From the NCBI GenBank assembly GCA_030538115.1, contig JAUNUP010000002.1, positions 183,508 through 247,507 on the forward strand: 64,000 nucleotides of DNA, given 5' to 3'. A model generated the notes under the pieces. That model was not told the origin of the DNA. It searched no databases and saw only the letters and a list, made by a program, of their open reading frames with translations. A program made the position numbers and the translations under genes. Shown here in pieces: positions 10,044 through 18,883 of the stretch. How positions within the stretch are numbered: position 1 is the first letter of the stretch; each line of letters starts with the position of its first letter. The DNA is from Dermatophilus congolensis. GTDB taxonomy: Bacteria; Actinomycetota; Actinomycetes; Actinomycetales; Dermatophilaceae.

Positions 10044-12554
10044 ATGTCCACCTCATTACAGCCGGGCGATCGATCGCCCCGGCGCCCATCCCCCGATCCG
10101 ACAGCCCGCGGCGGGCTGCTCACCGAAGACGACTACGCGAAAGCCGTCGGCGCCCGCTTCAGAAAATGGTGGGCCGCGCTGCTGGTCGTCGTGTTCGGCT
10201 CATTCGCCGCGTTGCTCTGGATGGGCCTGCTCATCGCGCAGGAGAAGCCGCCCGTACCGCAGCAGGTCGTGACGACCTCCGGCCGGGTGCTGATGACCGG
10301 CGAGCAGATCGTCGAAGGCCAGAAGATCTGGCAGTCCATCGGCGGCCAGCAAGTCGGATCCATCTGGGGCCACGGCGCCTACGTCGCCCCCGACTGGACC
10401 GCCGACCTGCTGCACAAAGACCTGACCTGGATGCTCGACCGCTGGGCAGGTGACGAGGGAGCGGCGTCGTTCGATGCGCTCTCGCCCGAGCGCCAGGGTG
10501 CTCTCCAGGCACGTCTCAAGGAGGCCGTGCGTACCAACACGTACGACGAGGCCACCGACACGATCACGATCAGCGAAGAGCGTGCGCTCGCCTACGAGGC
10601 CAACGTCACCCACTACACGCAGCTCTTCCGTGACGGCCACGAGCCGTACGCCATCCAGGCCGGAGCCGTGAAGGACCCCGAGGCCGCACGCACGATGGTC
10701 GACTTCTTCTGGTGGACCGCGTGGGCCGCCTCCACCGACCGACCCGACGACCCCGGCACCACGTACACGCAGAACTGGCCGCACGAAGACCTCATCGACA
10801 ACGTGCCGACGACGCCGCACGTGTTGTGGAGCATCATCAGCTTCGTGCTGCTGCTCTTCGGCATCGCGGCCCTGGCCTGGTACCAGACCAAGCACGACGC
10901 CGAAGACCTCGAGCACACCGCGGTGCCGACCAGCGACCCGCTTCTCGGCTACAAGTCGACACCGTCGCAGAGGGCCACGCTCAAGTACTTCTTCGTGGTC
11001 GGCGCGCTGTTCGTGTTGCAGATCGCGATGGGCATCATCCTCGCCCACTACGCGGTCGAGGGCGGCGGACTGTACGGCATCCCGATCGACGAATGGCTGC
11101 CGTACCCCGTGGCCCGCATGTGGCACACGCAGCTCGCCATCTTCTGGATTGCGACCGCCTGGCTGGCCACCGGCCTCTACGTCTCGCCCGCGGTGGGCGG
11201 CGCGGAGCCCAAGTTCCAGCGGCTCGGCGTGAACGTGCTGTTCGGCGCACTGATCCTCGTGGTCGTCGGCTCGCTGGCCGGCCAGTGGCTCAGCGTGCGC
11301 GGCGACCTCGGCTACGGCACCACCCTGTCGTTCTGGGTCGGCACCACCGGCTGGGAGTACATCGACCTCGCCCGCCTGTGGCAGATCGCCCTGTTCGTCG
11401 GACTGTTCCTGTGGTTCTTCCTCATGTGGCGCGGCATGGCTCCGGCGATGCGCCGCCGCATGCACGACCGGCACGCCGACCAGGGTGGTCACTCTGTCGA
11501 TCACGACCACGACGACGACAGCCCTGAAGGCCGCCTCGGCGGCAACCGCACGCTCGTCATCATGCTGCTCGCGAGCTGCCTGGCCATCGCCGGCTTCTTC
11601 GGAGCCTCGTTCGGCGCGAACCACGGCAACCACCTCTCGATCGCCGAGTACTGGCGCTGGTGGGTCGTGCACCTGTGGGTGGAGGGCTTCTTCGAGGTCT
11701 TCGCCACCGTCGTCATCGCGTTCTTGTTCAGCCGCCTCGGCCTCGTGCGCCCCTCCAGCGCGGCCCTGGCCACCCTGAGCGCGACCGCGATCTTCCTACT
11801 CGGCGGCATCATCGGCACGGGCCACCACCTGTACTTCTCGGGTGCCCCCAACGCCGTCACCGCCCTGTCGGCCACGTTCTCCGCTCTGGAGGTCGTGCCG
11901 CTGGCCCTCATGGGCTTCGAGGCGCTGCGTCACCTGCGGATTCTTCGAGTGCGCAAGTGGGTGGCCGGGTACAAGTGGGCGATCTACTTCTTCGTCTCCG
12001 TGTCGTTCTGGAACATGCTCGGAGCCGGAGTCTTCGGATTCCTCATCAACCCGCCGATCTCGCTGTACTACGTGCAGGGCCTCAACCTCACGCCGCTGCA
12101 CGGACACACGGCCCTGTTCGGCGTGTACGGCATGCTCGGCATCGGGCTCATGCTCTTCTGCGTGCGCAGCCTCATGCCGGGACGCGAGTGGAACGAGGCG
12201 CCGATCAAGTGGGGCTTCTGGCTGCTCAACATCGGCCTCGCTGCGATGTCGTTCCTCAGCCTCCTGCCGGTCGGGCTCATGCAGGCGCAGGCCTCGATCT
12301 CCGAGGGTTACTGGTACGCGCGCAGCTCGGAGTTCCTCGACACCGGCCTCATGGACGTGCTGCGGTGGATGCGGGTGCCCGGAGACACGATCTTCGCGAT
12401 CGGCGCGCTGGCAATCGGCGTGTTCATGGTCGGCCTGCTCACGGGGCACTCGCTCCGTAAGGACGGCGGCACCGTGACCGCCGGCGAGCTGGTCACCGAC
12501 GAAGACCGCGCCGCGGACGAGGCGCGCGAGTCCGCAGACGCCCGAGAGGTCTGA
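10044..12554 (+). CDS. norZ: Quinol-dependent nitric oxide reductase (qNor)
   Basis: An 836-residue single-subunit NO reductase of the haem-copper oxidase superfamily, reducing 2 NO to N2O with electrons from (mena)quinol. After a first membrane helix (about 35-60) comes the periplasmic domain typical of qNor (SGRVLMTGEQIVEGQKIWQS). It resembles the NorC cytochrome but lacks a CxxCH haem site. The NorB-like core of 12 helices follows, with HTQLAIFWIA, the GGIIGTGHHLYFSGAP segment carrying metal-ligand histidines, and LHGHTALFGVYG. A His/Asp-rich cytoplasmic loop (HDRHADQGGHSVDHDHDDD, about residues 475-493) is unusual. With no nitrite or nitrate reductase nearby, NO detoxification is more likely than full denitrification. 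Confidence 0.95.
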   Translation: MSTSLQPGDRSPRRPSPDPTARGGLLTEDDYAKAVGARFRKWWAALLVVVFGSFAALLWMGLLIAQEKPPVPQQVVTTSGRVLMTGEQIVEGQKIWQSIGGQQVGSIWGHGAYVAPDWTADLLHKDLTWMLDRWAGDEGAASFDALSPERQGALQARLKEAVRTNTYDEATDTITISEERALAYEANVTHYTQLFRDGHEPYAIQAGAVKDPEAARTMVDFFWWTAWAASTDRPDDPGTTYTQNWPHEDLIDNVPTTPHVLWSIISFVLLLFGIAALAWYQTKHDAEDLEHTAVPTSDPLLGYKSTPSQRATLKYFFVVGALFVLQIAMGIILAHYAVEGGGLYGIPIDEWLPYPVARMWHTQLAIFWIATAWLATGLYVSPAVGGAEPKFQRLGVNVLFGALILVVVGSLAGQWLSVRGDLGYGTTLSFWVGTTGWEYIDLARLWQIALFVGLFLWFFLMWRGMAPAMRRRMHDRHADQGGHSVDHDHDDDSPEGRLGGNRTLVIMLLASCLAIAGFFGASFGANHGNHLSIAEYWRWWVVHLWVEGFFEVFATVVIAFLFSRLGLVRPSSAALATLSATAIFLLGGIIGTGHHLYFSGAPNAVTALSATFSALEVVPLALMGFEALRHLRILRVRKWVAGYKWAIYFFVSVSFWNMLGAGVFGFLINPPISLYYVQGLNLTPLHGHTALFGVYGMLGIGLMLFCVRSLMPGREWNEAPIKWGFWLLNIGLAAMSFLSLLPVGLMQAQASISEGYWYARSSEFLDTGLMDVLRWMRVPGDTIFAIGALAIGVFMVGLLTGHSLRKDGGTVTAGELVTDEDRAADEARESADAREV

Positions 12555-12585
12555 CCTCGCGCGTTCGCCCGGTAGCGCCCACGAG

Positions 12586-12615
12586 CGCCCGGTAGGTCGC
12601 TCCGCCTACCGGGCG
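12586..12615. terminator. Bidirectional terminator between norZ and thioesterase gene
   Basis: Perfect 11-bp arms CGCCCGGTAGG (12586-12596) and CCTACCGGGCG (12605-12615) with an 8-nt loop lie between converging genes. The right arm includes the stop codon of the minus-strand thioesterase gene. Confidence 0.7.
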
Positions 12616-13028
12616 ACCTGCTGCCCGAACGACTCCGGCGGAGTGGTGGGCCGCTTGGTCGTGGTGTCGAGGAACACGACTCCGGTCTTGGCGACGGCCA
12701 CCACGGCACCGTCGGCGGGGCGGGTCACGCGGTAGACGATGTCGCCGCCGTATCGGTTCTCGTCGGTCACGCCGACCTCGAAGACCAACTCGTCCTGCCG
12801 AAACGACTCGGCCTTGTAGACCACGGCCAGGTCGCCGACGATGATCGCCGGGTTGCTGTGCTCGTCGATGCCGAGCGTCGCGAGGTACTCGAACCGCGCG
12901 TGCCCGAGCAGCGACACCAGGCGGTCGAAGCCCAGGTGAGAGCCGTGGTTGATGTCCCCGGTGCGCACAGTCATCGACGTCGTGAACGTGAAGACCTGTT
13001 CGGGGTATTCGAGAGTGATCCGAGCCAT
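12606..13028 (-). CDS. Hotdog-fold acyl-CoA thioesterase
   Basis: A 140-residue protein of the 4-hydroxybenzoyl-CoA thioesterase/YbgC-like group. The characteristic segment is TSMTVRTGDINHGSHLGFDRLVSLLGHARFEYL, where the Asp (about residue 24) and the following H/N-rich turn form the catalytic entrance of the hotdog fold. It is expected to hydrolyse an acyl-CoA in the cytoplasm; chain preference is unknown. The gene is alone, with a -10-like TAGAAA about 7 nt before the ATG and no Shine-Dalgarno. It converges on norZ, sharing a terminator hairpin. Confidence 0.82.
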   Translation of the reverse strand: MARITLEYPEQVFTFTTSMTVRTGDINHGSHLGFDRLVSLLGHARFEYLATLGIDEHSNPAIIVGDLAVVYKAESFRQDELVFEVGVTDENRYGGDIVYRVTRPADGAVVAVAKTGVVFLDTTTKRPTTPPESFGQQVAR

Positions 13029-13153
13029 GGGTGAGTTTCTACCAGCCCTTCACGGTCGGATGACGGCGGACCTCACGCCCGAACGTCACGCCATGTGTTC
13101 ACGGGTTGCTCCGCGACCAGGGCTTTCGCGGCGAACGCGCATACTTTGCATGT

Positions 13154-13189
13154 GGTTCTGGCGTGGACGCGGGGCGCACGCCCAGAACC
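13154..13189 (+). other. Hairpin in the leader of the small secreted-protein gene
   Basis: GGTTCTGGCGTG (13154-13165) pairs with CACGCCCAGAACC (13177-13189), leaving one bulged C. It lies about 55 nt before the start codon, downstream of a -10-like CATACT (13140-13145). Role unknown. Confidence 0.4.
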
Positions 13190-13242
13190 GACCGGAACCT
13201 GCGGCGCTCACGGCGCGTGTCACCACCGGGAAGGGGAGAGCG

Positions 13243-13779
13243 ATGACGAGAAACGCGTACACCGCAGTGTCGGGTGTGCTCGCGGCCGGGCTGTTGGCTG
13301 CCGCATCGGCGATGGCACCCGGCGACATCGCGACGGCGCCACCCGCAGCCCCGTCGGGATCCACGACCGCGACGCCCGCCAAGGCGCTGCGGATGGCCGA
13401 TATCGCCGAACGCACGTGGGTACTCACGGGAATGACCGACATCGCGAACCGCCCGATGACATGGAACGGCCAGCCGCCCATCCGCTTGCGCATCGAGGCA
13501 GACAGCACCCTGGCCGTCGACAGCGCGACCCCTCTCCTCGCCCGAGTCATGATCGAAGACTTCGCGGGCGACCAGACCCTCTTGGCGCGTGAACTCGGCT
13601 CCATCTCGGCCGCAGCATGCGTCGTACCGACCCCGACCGATAACCGCATCTCCAACGCCTGCATCGCTGCGACGACGCTGAACGCCATCATCGGTAGCCG
13701 CCCGCGCCTGCACCTCGTCGGCGGCGAATTCACGCTCGCCGCCGACGACACCACCGCCACCTTCACCCCCGAACGCTGA
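13243..13779 (+). CDS. Small exported protein, possibly META/HslJ-like
   Basis: A 178-residue protein with a signal peptide (MTRNAYTAVSGVLAAGLLAA, cleavage near residues 26-30) followed by a Pro/Ala/Thr-rich spacer. The mature part begins ERTWVLTGMTDIANRPMTW and ends GGEFTLAADDTTATFTPE. The opening W-x-L-T and the closing beta-strand pattern are weakly reminiscent of META/HslJ domains, but I would not assign it firmly. Two cysteines (in ACVV and NACIA) could form a disulfide after export. ATG 13243 is preferred because AAGGGGAGAG precedes it and the signal peptide starts there; the upstream in-frame extension is not protein-like. It converges on lutC. Confidence 0.65.
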   Translation: MTRNAYTAVSGVLAAGLLAAASAMAPGDIATAPPAAPSGSTTATPAKALRMADIAERTWVLTGMTDIANRPMTWNGQPPIRLRIEADSTLAVDSATPLLARVMIEDFAGDQTLLARELGSISAAACVVPTPTDNRISNACIAATTLNAIIGSRPRLHLVGGEFTLAADDTTATFTPER

Positions 13780-13783
13780 GGCG

Positions 13784-14497
13784 CTACTCCGCGAGGATCA
13801 CGTACAGGGTTCTCGGGCCGTGCACTCCCTCCACGCGGCTGAGTTCGATGTCGCTCGTCGCGCTGCCGCCGCTGAGCCACGTGATCGGGCGTTCCGTGCG
13901 CAGCGCGTCGGCCGTGCGGGCCACCGCCTCCGGGATGTCGCTGACCACCTGGTCGGCGCGCACGACGCAGACGTGGATGTCGGGCAGCAGCGTCAGTGCG
14001 CGTCGCCCCTGGTCGGGGCCGTGGTCGAGCATGATCGTTCCCGACTCCGCCGCGCCCACCGTTGCCGCCGTGACGACCGCATGCGTGTCGTTGAGGGTCA
14101 CCTGGGGCAGCGGCGGGGCGTCCACGCGGACCTCGATGCCGGCCGCGTCGACTCCCCCGCGCCACTCCGCCTCCAGGCCCGCGGGCACGACGACGTTGCG
14201 AGCGCCCGTCACCCGCAGGGCCTCGGTGATCGCCGCCGCCGTCTCGGAGGCGGGGCAGCGCACGACCGTGGCCTTGTAGTCCTCGACCCGCTCCACGAAG
14301 CGGCCGAGCACGTCGTCCATCGTCGTGGGCTGGTGGTACCGCCACGCGTTCGGGGTGTCGACCTCGGGCGACACGTCGCGCGGCACGTCGGCGAGCGCCG
14401 ACCGAATCCGGCCGAGGATCGCATCTTTCGCCGAACCGCCTGAACCGCCAGTACCGCCTGCCGCGGGCATCCGCATGGTTCCGCCTGGCTGCACCAT
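13784..14497 (-). CDS. lutC: Lactate utilisation protein C (LUD domain)
   Basis: A 237-residue LUD/YkgG-family subunit, the third gene of the lldP-lutABC operon. The N-terminus is glycine-rich, then KDAILGRIRSALADVP begins the family fold; the conserved core includes TAATVGAAESGTIMLDHGPD and LLPDIHVCVV. LutABC together oxidise L-lactate to pyruvate in bacteria without a classical LldD. LutC has no Fe-S cysteines and its exact job in the complex is undefined. The start ATG overlaps the lutB stop (TGATG). The much longer open frame upstream is a shadow of lutB. Confidence 0.92.
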   Translation of the reverse strand: MVQPGGTMRMPAAGGTGGSGGSAKDAILGRIRSALADVPRDVSPEVDTPNAWRYHQPTTMDDVLGRFVERVEDYKATVVRCPASETAAAITEALRVTGARNVVVPAGLEAEWRGGVDAAGIEVRVDAPPLPQVTLNDTHAVVTAATVGAAESGTIMLDHGPDQGRRALTLLPDIHVCVVRADQVVSDIPEAVARTADALRTERPITWLSGGSATSDIELSRVEGVHGPRTLYVILAE

Positions 14498-16098
14498 CAC
14501 TCCTCCCCTCCGCGTTCGCGCTTCCACCACGAACGGAACGACTCGGTCGGCGGGATCGGGACGTCCCGCGCATTGGTCCACTTGCTCAGCGGGTACGGCA
14601 GCGGGCCGATGTGGTCGGCGCGCCCGAGCACCTTGCCGCCCAGCCCGCTGGCCTTGGTGGCGGCGGCCCAGCGGCGCGAGTCCGCCATCATCCACGACGC
14701 CGACGCCATGAGCGCAGGCTCGGTGTGCATCCGGAACGGCAGGCCCTTCTTCGCCGAGACCTTCTGGCTCGCCTCGGTCTTCTTCGTCTCCACGACCTTG
14801 TTTCGCATGTAGACGAGCAGATCCGGTATGGGGATCCGCACCGGGCACACGTCGAAGCACGCGCCGCACAGCGTGGAGGCGAACGGCAGCGACTTGTCCA
14901 CGGCCGAGGCCGTGCCGCGCAGCTGCGGGGTGAGGATCGAGCCGATCGGGCCCGGGTACACCGAGCCGTAGGCGTGCCCGCCGACCTTCTCGTACACGGG
15001 GCACACGTTGAGGCAGGCCGTGCAGCGGATGCATCGCAGCGCCGCCCGGCCCTGCTGATCGGCGAGCACGTTGGTGCGGCCGTTGTCGATGAGCACCACG
15101 TGGGTCTTTGTGGGGCCGTCGCCCTCGCTGGGCCCGGTCCAGAAGCTCGTGTACGGGTTCATCCGCTCGGCGGTGCTGGAGCGGGGCAGGAGCTGTAGGA
15201 AGACCTCGAGGTCGTCCACGGTCGGCAGCACCTTCTCGATGCCCACCACCGAGATGAGGGTCTCGGGCAGGGTGAGGCACATGCGGCCGTTGCCCTCCGA
15301 CTCCACGACGACGAGCGTGCCCGTCTCGGCGACAGCGAAGTTCGCCCCCGAGATCGCGACCTTGGCGCGCAAGAACTTCTCGCGCAGGTGCAGCCGCGCC
15401 GCCCCAGCCAGGTGCGCGGGCTCGGAGTCGAGATCGGCGGGCGGCGGCTTGCCGTAGGTCGCCATCTCGTCGAGGAAGATCTCGCGAACCTCGCTCCGGT
15501 TGCGGTGGATCGCGGGTACGAGGAAGTGGCTGGGGCGGTCGTGGCCGAGCTGCACGATGAGTTCGGCGAGGTCGGTCTCCCAGGCGGCGATACCCGCGGC
15601 CTCGAGGGCCTCGTTCATGTCGATCTCCTGGGTGGCCATCGACTTGACCTTGACCACCTCGGGCAGCGGCTCGGGCTCCCCCGCGTCGGCTGCCTCGCCC
15701 TCGGCCTCCGCGAGGGCATCGCGCACGAGGCCGACGATGATGCGGTTCGCCTCCTCCGCATCGCGGGCCCAATGCACGACCGAGCCTGCGCGCGTGAGGG
15801 ATTCCTCCAACTGCAGCAGGTATGTGTCGAGGTGGCGCAGCGTGCGGTTCTTGATCGCCTCGCCCGCGAGCCGCATCTGCTCCCAGTTGTCGAGCTCTTC
15901 CACGACGCGCTCCCGCTTGGTGCGGATCGCGGTCATCGCGTGGTGCAGGTTGCCGCGCTGCACCGGCTTGGCGAGCTGCTCCTTCGCCGCGGTCGGGAAG
16001 GCCGGGGAGTCGATGAGCTCACCCGGAGGCGGAGCGGGGGTGAGACGGCCGTCGGCGTCGCGGCGCAACTGCGGCATGCCCAGGTCGGTGACACTCAT
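14497..16098 (-). CDS. lutB: Lactate utilisation iron-sulfur protein B
   Basis: A 533-residue LutB/YkgF protein. The N-terminal two thirds are a LUD domain (GANFAVAETGTLVVVESEGN; TERMNPYTSFWTGPSEGDGP). The C-terminus holds two ferredoxin-type clusters, CIRCTACLNVCPVYEKVGG and CGACFDVCPVRIP, for [4Fe-4S] centres that pass electrons from lactate oxidation. The family is normally about 470-490 residues; the extra length is an acidic insertion near residues 138-150 (EAEGEAADAGEPEPL). It overlaps lutA by ATGA and lutC by TGATG, so all three are co-translated. Confidence 0.95.
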   Translation of the reverse strand: MSVTDLGMPQLRRDADGRLTPAPPPGELIDSPAFPTAAKEQLAKPVQRGNLHHAMTAIRTKRERVVEELDNWEQMRLAGEAIKNRTLRHLDTYLLQLEESLTRAGSVVHWARDAEEANRIIVGLVRDALAEAEGEAADAGEPEPLPEVVKVKSMATQEIDMNEALEAAGIAAWETDLAELIVQLGHDRPSHFLVPAIHRNRSEVREIFLDEMATYGKPPPADLDSEPAHLAGAARLHLREKFLRAKVAISGANFAVAETGTLVVVESEGNGRMCLTLPETLISVVGIEKVLPTVDDLEVFLQLLPRSSTAERMNPYTSFWTGPSEGDGPTKTHVVLIDNGRTNVLADQQGRAALRCIRCTACLNVCPVYEKVGGHAYGSVYPGPIGSILTPQLRGTASAVDKSLPFASTLCGACFDVCPVRIPIPDLLVYMRNKVVETKKTEASQKVSAKKGLPFRMHTEPALMASASWMMADSRRWAAATKASGLGGKVLGRADHIGPLPYPLSKWTNARDVPIPPTESFRSWWKRERGGEE

Positions 16099-16925
16099 CG
16101 CGCTCCTCCTACGAACGTGGCCGGTACGCCCTGCGGTTCAGCGGCCGAGTGGTCGCGTTCCGTGGAGGCGAGGATCTCGGCGAGGTGGATCGGCTTGATG
16201 CCGGTCTTCATGCGGTTGAGCACGCCGGAGATGTTGAGCAGGCACAGGTTGTCGCCGGTCACGAGGTATTCGGCGCCTGTGTCGGCGACGTGGCGGGCCT
16301 TGTCGGAGGCCATCGCCACCGAGATGTCGGGGTTCTTCAGCGCGAACGTGCCACCAAAGCCGCAGCAGCGTTCGGCGTCAACGAGCGTCTCGACGGTGAT
16401 GCCCTTGACGGCCTGCAGGAGCCGCATCGGCCGGTCGCCGACCTTGGCGACGCGCAGCGAGTGGCAGGTCGGGTGGTAGGTGACCTTGTGCGGGAAGTAC
16501 GCCCCGACATCCACGGTGCCGAGCACGTCGACGAGAAACTCCGTGATGTCGTACGTGCGGGAGGCGACCGACTCGGCCTCCCGCTTGAGGCCCGCGTCAC
16601 CAGCGTGGTCGGCGAGCATCGGGTGCTGGTGTCGCACGGCTCCGACGCACGAGCCGGACGGGCCGACGATGTAGTCGTACTCACCGAACGCATCGACGTA
16701 ATTGCGCACCAGCGGCACGGACTCGTCGAAATAGCCGGTGTTGGTGAACGCCTGGCCACAGCAGGTCTGCTTGGTCGGAAACACGACCCGGCAGCCGAGC
16801 CGCTCGAGCAGCAGCGTCACTGCCTTGGGCGTGCCGGGGAACATCGCGTCGTTTGCGCAGGTGGCGAACAGTGCGACGGTGATGCCCGCACCTGGCTTCA
16901 TTGGGGCATTCGCCTCGACGGTCAT
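16095..16925 (-). CDS. lutA: Lactate utilisation (Fe-S) protein A, CCG domain
   Basis: A 276-residue LutA/YkgE protein made of two CCG (DUF224) repeats. The cysteine motifs are QTCCGQAF and RCCGFGGTF, each with upstream partner cysteines (FATCAND, CHSLRV), which ligate Fe-S clusters as in GlpC and heterodisulfide reductase. It works with LutB and LutC to oxidise L-lactate to pyruvate at the membrane side of the cytoplasm. ATG 16925 is preferred over the in-frame 16952 because GAAGGAG lies 5 nt before it. The permease gene ends 28 bp upstream, so one operon is likely. Confidence 0.94.
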   Translation of the reverse strand: MTVEANAPMKPGAGITVALFATCANDAMFPGTPKAVTLLLERLGCRVVFPTKQTCCGQAFTNTGYFDESVPLVRNYVDAFGEYDYIVGPSGSCVGAVRHQHPMLADHAGDAGLKREAESVASRTYDITEFLVDVLGTVDVGAYFPHKVTYHPTCHSLRVAKVGDRPMRLLQAVKGITVETLVDAERCCGFGGTFALKNPDISVAMASDKARHVADTGAEYLVTGDNLCLLNISGVLNRMKTGIKPIHLAEILASTERDHSAAEPQGVPATFVGGAR

Positions 16926-16953
16926 CTGAACTCCTTCGTCGAATCCGATCACA

Positions 16954-18654
16954 TCACGGGAGCAGGAACGAGAGCACGGTGGACTGCAGGCCGACCAGCA
17001 GGCAGAGCACGATGAGCATGCCGATGCTCCAGCCGATCACCTTGCGGAAGATGTCGGATTCGCGTCCGATGAGGCCGACCGCGGTGGCGGCGATCGTGAG
17101 GTTCTGCGGGCTGATCATCTTGCCGACCACGCCACCGGAGGTGTTCGCGGCCACGAGCAGCGTCGGGTCGATGCCCGCCTGCTGGCCGGCGGTCTGCTGC
17201 AGCGTGGCGAAAAGGGCGTTGGCGCTCGTGTCGGAGCCGGTCACCGCGGTGCCGAGCCAGCCGAGCACCGGCGAGAAGAAGGCGAACGCGGCACCTGTGC
17301 CCGCGATCCATGTGCCGATCGCGACGGTCTGGCCCGAGAGGTTCATCACGTACGCCAGCGCGAGCACCGAGCCGATGGTGAGGAACGTGAACTTCAGCTT
17401 CTTGACGGTGGCGGTGAACTCGCCCACGGCGTCCTTGACCGAGACCTTGTAGACGATCGCCACGATGATGCCGGTGAACAGGAGCAGCGTGCCGGGCGAG
17501 CTGAGCCACTGGAAGTTGTAGATCGTGCTGGAGACGGGCTGTCCCGCGGCGTTGAGCACCTGCCCGTGCAGGCCCGGCCACTGGATCTTCAGGTCGGTGC
17601 TCGCGAGGAACGAGCTCAGCGGGGCGAACAGCTTGGCGAGCGAGAAGATCGCGATGACCAGGATGTACGGGAACAGCGCCATCCAGATGCGACCGCCGGT
17701 GATGCGCTCGCGGATGTCGGTGACCTCGGGAAGGGTCAGGCCGAACTTACTCGACTCCTTCTCGCGCTCGGCGGCCATGCGCTCGAGGGCGTCTTCACGG
17801 CCGACGGGTTGCCAGAAGCGCAGCACGATCACGCCGACGGCGAGGCCGACCAGCGAGGCGATGATGTCGGTCAGCTCGACCGAGATGTACGTGGCGCTGA
17901 TCCACTGGGCGACGGCGAAAGCAAGACCGATGGGCAGGGCCACGGGCCAGGTCTGCTTGAGACCGCGTTTGCCGTCGGCCATCAGCACGAGCAGGAGCGG
18001 CACGAAGGCTGCGAGGAACGGCGTCTGGTGGCCGACGTAGGCACCGATGAGGTGGTAGTCGATGCCGGTCAGGTTGCCGGCGGTGATGATCGGGATCGCA
18101 ATGGCGCCGAACGCGACCGGCGCGGTGTTGGCGAGCAGCACGACGATCGCCGCGCGCAGGGCCGAGAAGCCGACCGCCATGAGCATGACGCCGGTGATGG
18201 CGACGGGTGCACCGAAGCCGGCGAGCGCCTCCAGCAGACCACCGAAGCAGAACGCGATGAGGATCGCCTGCACGCGCGGGTCGTCGGAGATCAGGTTGAA
18301 GGTCTGGCGCAGGTCTTCGAACCTGCCGCTGACCACGGTGATCTGGTAGAGCCAGATGGCGGTGAGCACGATCCAGGTGATCGGGAAGATGCCGAACACC
18401 GCGCCCTCGGTCGCCGAGAGCAGCGCGAGGGTGGCGGGCATCTTGAACGCCAGGACAGCCACGAGGATGGCCACGGCCAGACCCGACAGGCCGGCCCAGT
18501 GCGCCTTCCACCGCAGACCACCGAGGGTGATGAACACGGTGAGCAGCGGCAACGTGGCGATGAGGGCCGAGAACATGAGGCTGCCCCCGACGGGGCTGGT
18601 CTCAGGAGTGAAGGCGGCGGGCGCCGCGAGGGGTGAGAGCGCGAGCAAGGTCAC
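16954..18654 (-). CDS. lldP: L-lactate permease
   Basis: A 566-residue LctP-family symporter with about 13-14 hydrophobic helices. Family stretches include FCFGGLLEALAGFGAPVAIT near residue 145 and the C-terminal NTSGGVVGKMISPQNLTIAA. It imports L-lactate (and probably glycolate or D-lactate) with protons. I chose the GTG at 18654 because AGGAG lies 6 nt upstream; an in-frame GTG at 18669 has no ribosome site. It is first in the operon lldP-lutA-lutB-lutC and divergent from a FadR/LldR-type regulator, with a TGGTC-N-GACCA operator between them. Confidence 0.94.
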   Translation of the reverse strand: MTLLALSPLAAPAAFTPETSPVGGSLMFSALIATLPLLTVFITLGGLRWKAHWAGLSGLAVAILVAVLAFKMPATLALLSATEGAVFGIFPITWIVLTAIWLYQITVVSGRFEDLRQTFNLISDDPRVQAILIAFCFGGLLEALAGFGAPVAITGVMLMAVGFSALRAAIVVLLANTAPVAFGAIAIPIITAGNLTGIDYHLIGAYVGHQTPFLAAFVPLLLVLMADGKRGLKQTWPVALPIGLAFAVAQWISATYISVELTDIIASLVGLAVGVIVLRFWQPVGREDALERMAAEREKESSKFGLTLPEVTDIRERITGGRIWMALFPYILVIAIFSLAKLFAPLSSFLASTDLKIQWPGLHGQVLNAAGQPVSSTIYNFQWLSSPGTLLLFTGIIVAIVYKVSVKDAVGEFTATVKKLKFTFLTIGSVLALAYVMNLSGQTVAIGTWIAGTGAAFAFFSPVLGWLGTAVTGSDTSANALFATLQQTAGQQAGIDPTLLVAANTSGGVVGKMISPQNLTIAATAVGLIGRESDIFRKVIGWSIGMLIVLCLLVGLQSTVLSFLLP

Positions 18655-18772
18655 GGGAGTCTCCTGCACTTCTTTGTCGCAGGGGCGGAAACGGGCTGGG
18701 GTGGGGACGCCCTTGTGGAGCGCGCCCCGACGACGGCCACCGGAACGGGAACCTATCGGCCCATCCGTTCGT

Positions 18773-18783
18773 TGGTCTGACCA
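18773..18783. promoter_or_regulatory. FadR/LldR-type operator TGGTCTGACCA
   Basis: A perfect inverted repeat TGGTC-T-GACCA lies in the 230-bp divergent region between lldP and the FCD-type regulator gene. TGGT-N(3)-ACCA cores are the established recognition pattern of FadR-subfamily regulators (FadR, LldR, PdhR). The placement suggests autoregulation and lactate-responsive control of the lut operon. Confidence 0.7.
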
Positions 18784-18883
18784 TTAAGAGGACTGTACGT
18801 GCGAGATGGCAGCCGCGCAAGCAGTTCGATATGCGACCCTGAAGGCGGCACGCTGCCGGCGCCACCCGAGGAGGAGAGTCGAC

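Noticed and set aside
10200..11672. Minus-strand frame (490 codons) opposite norZ
   Set aside because: A shadow of the qNor gene with no recognisable motif and no plausible start signal.
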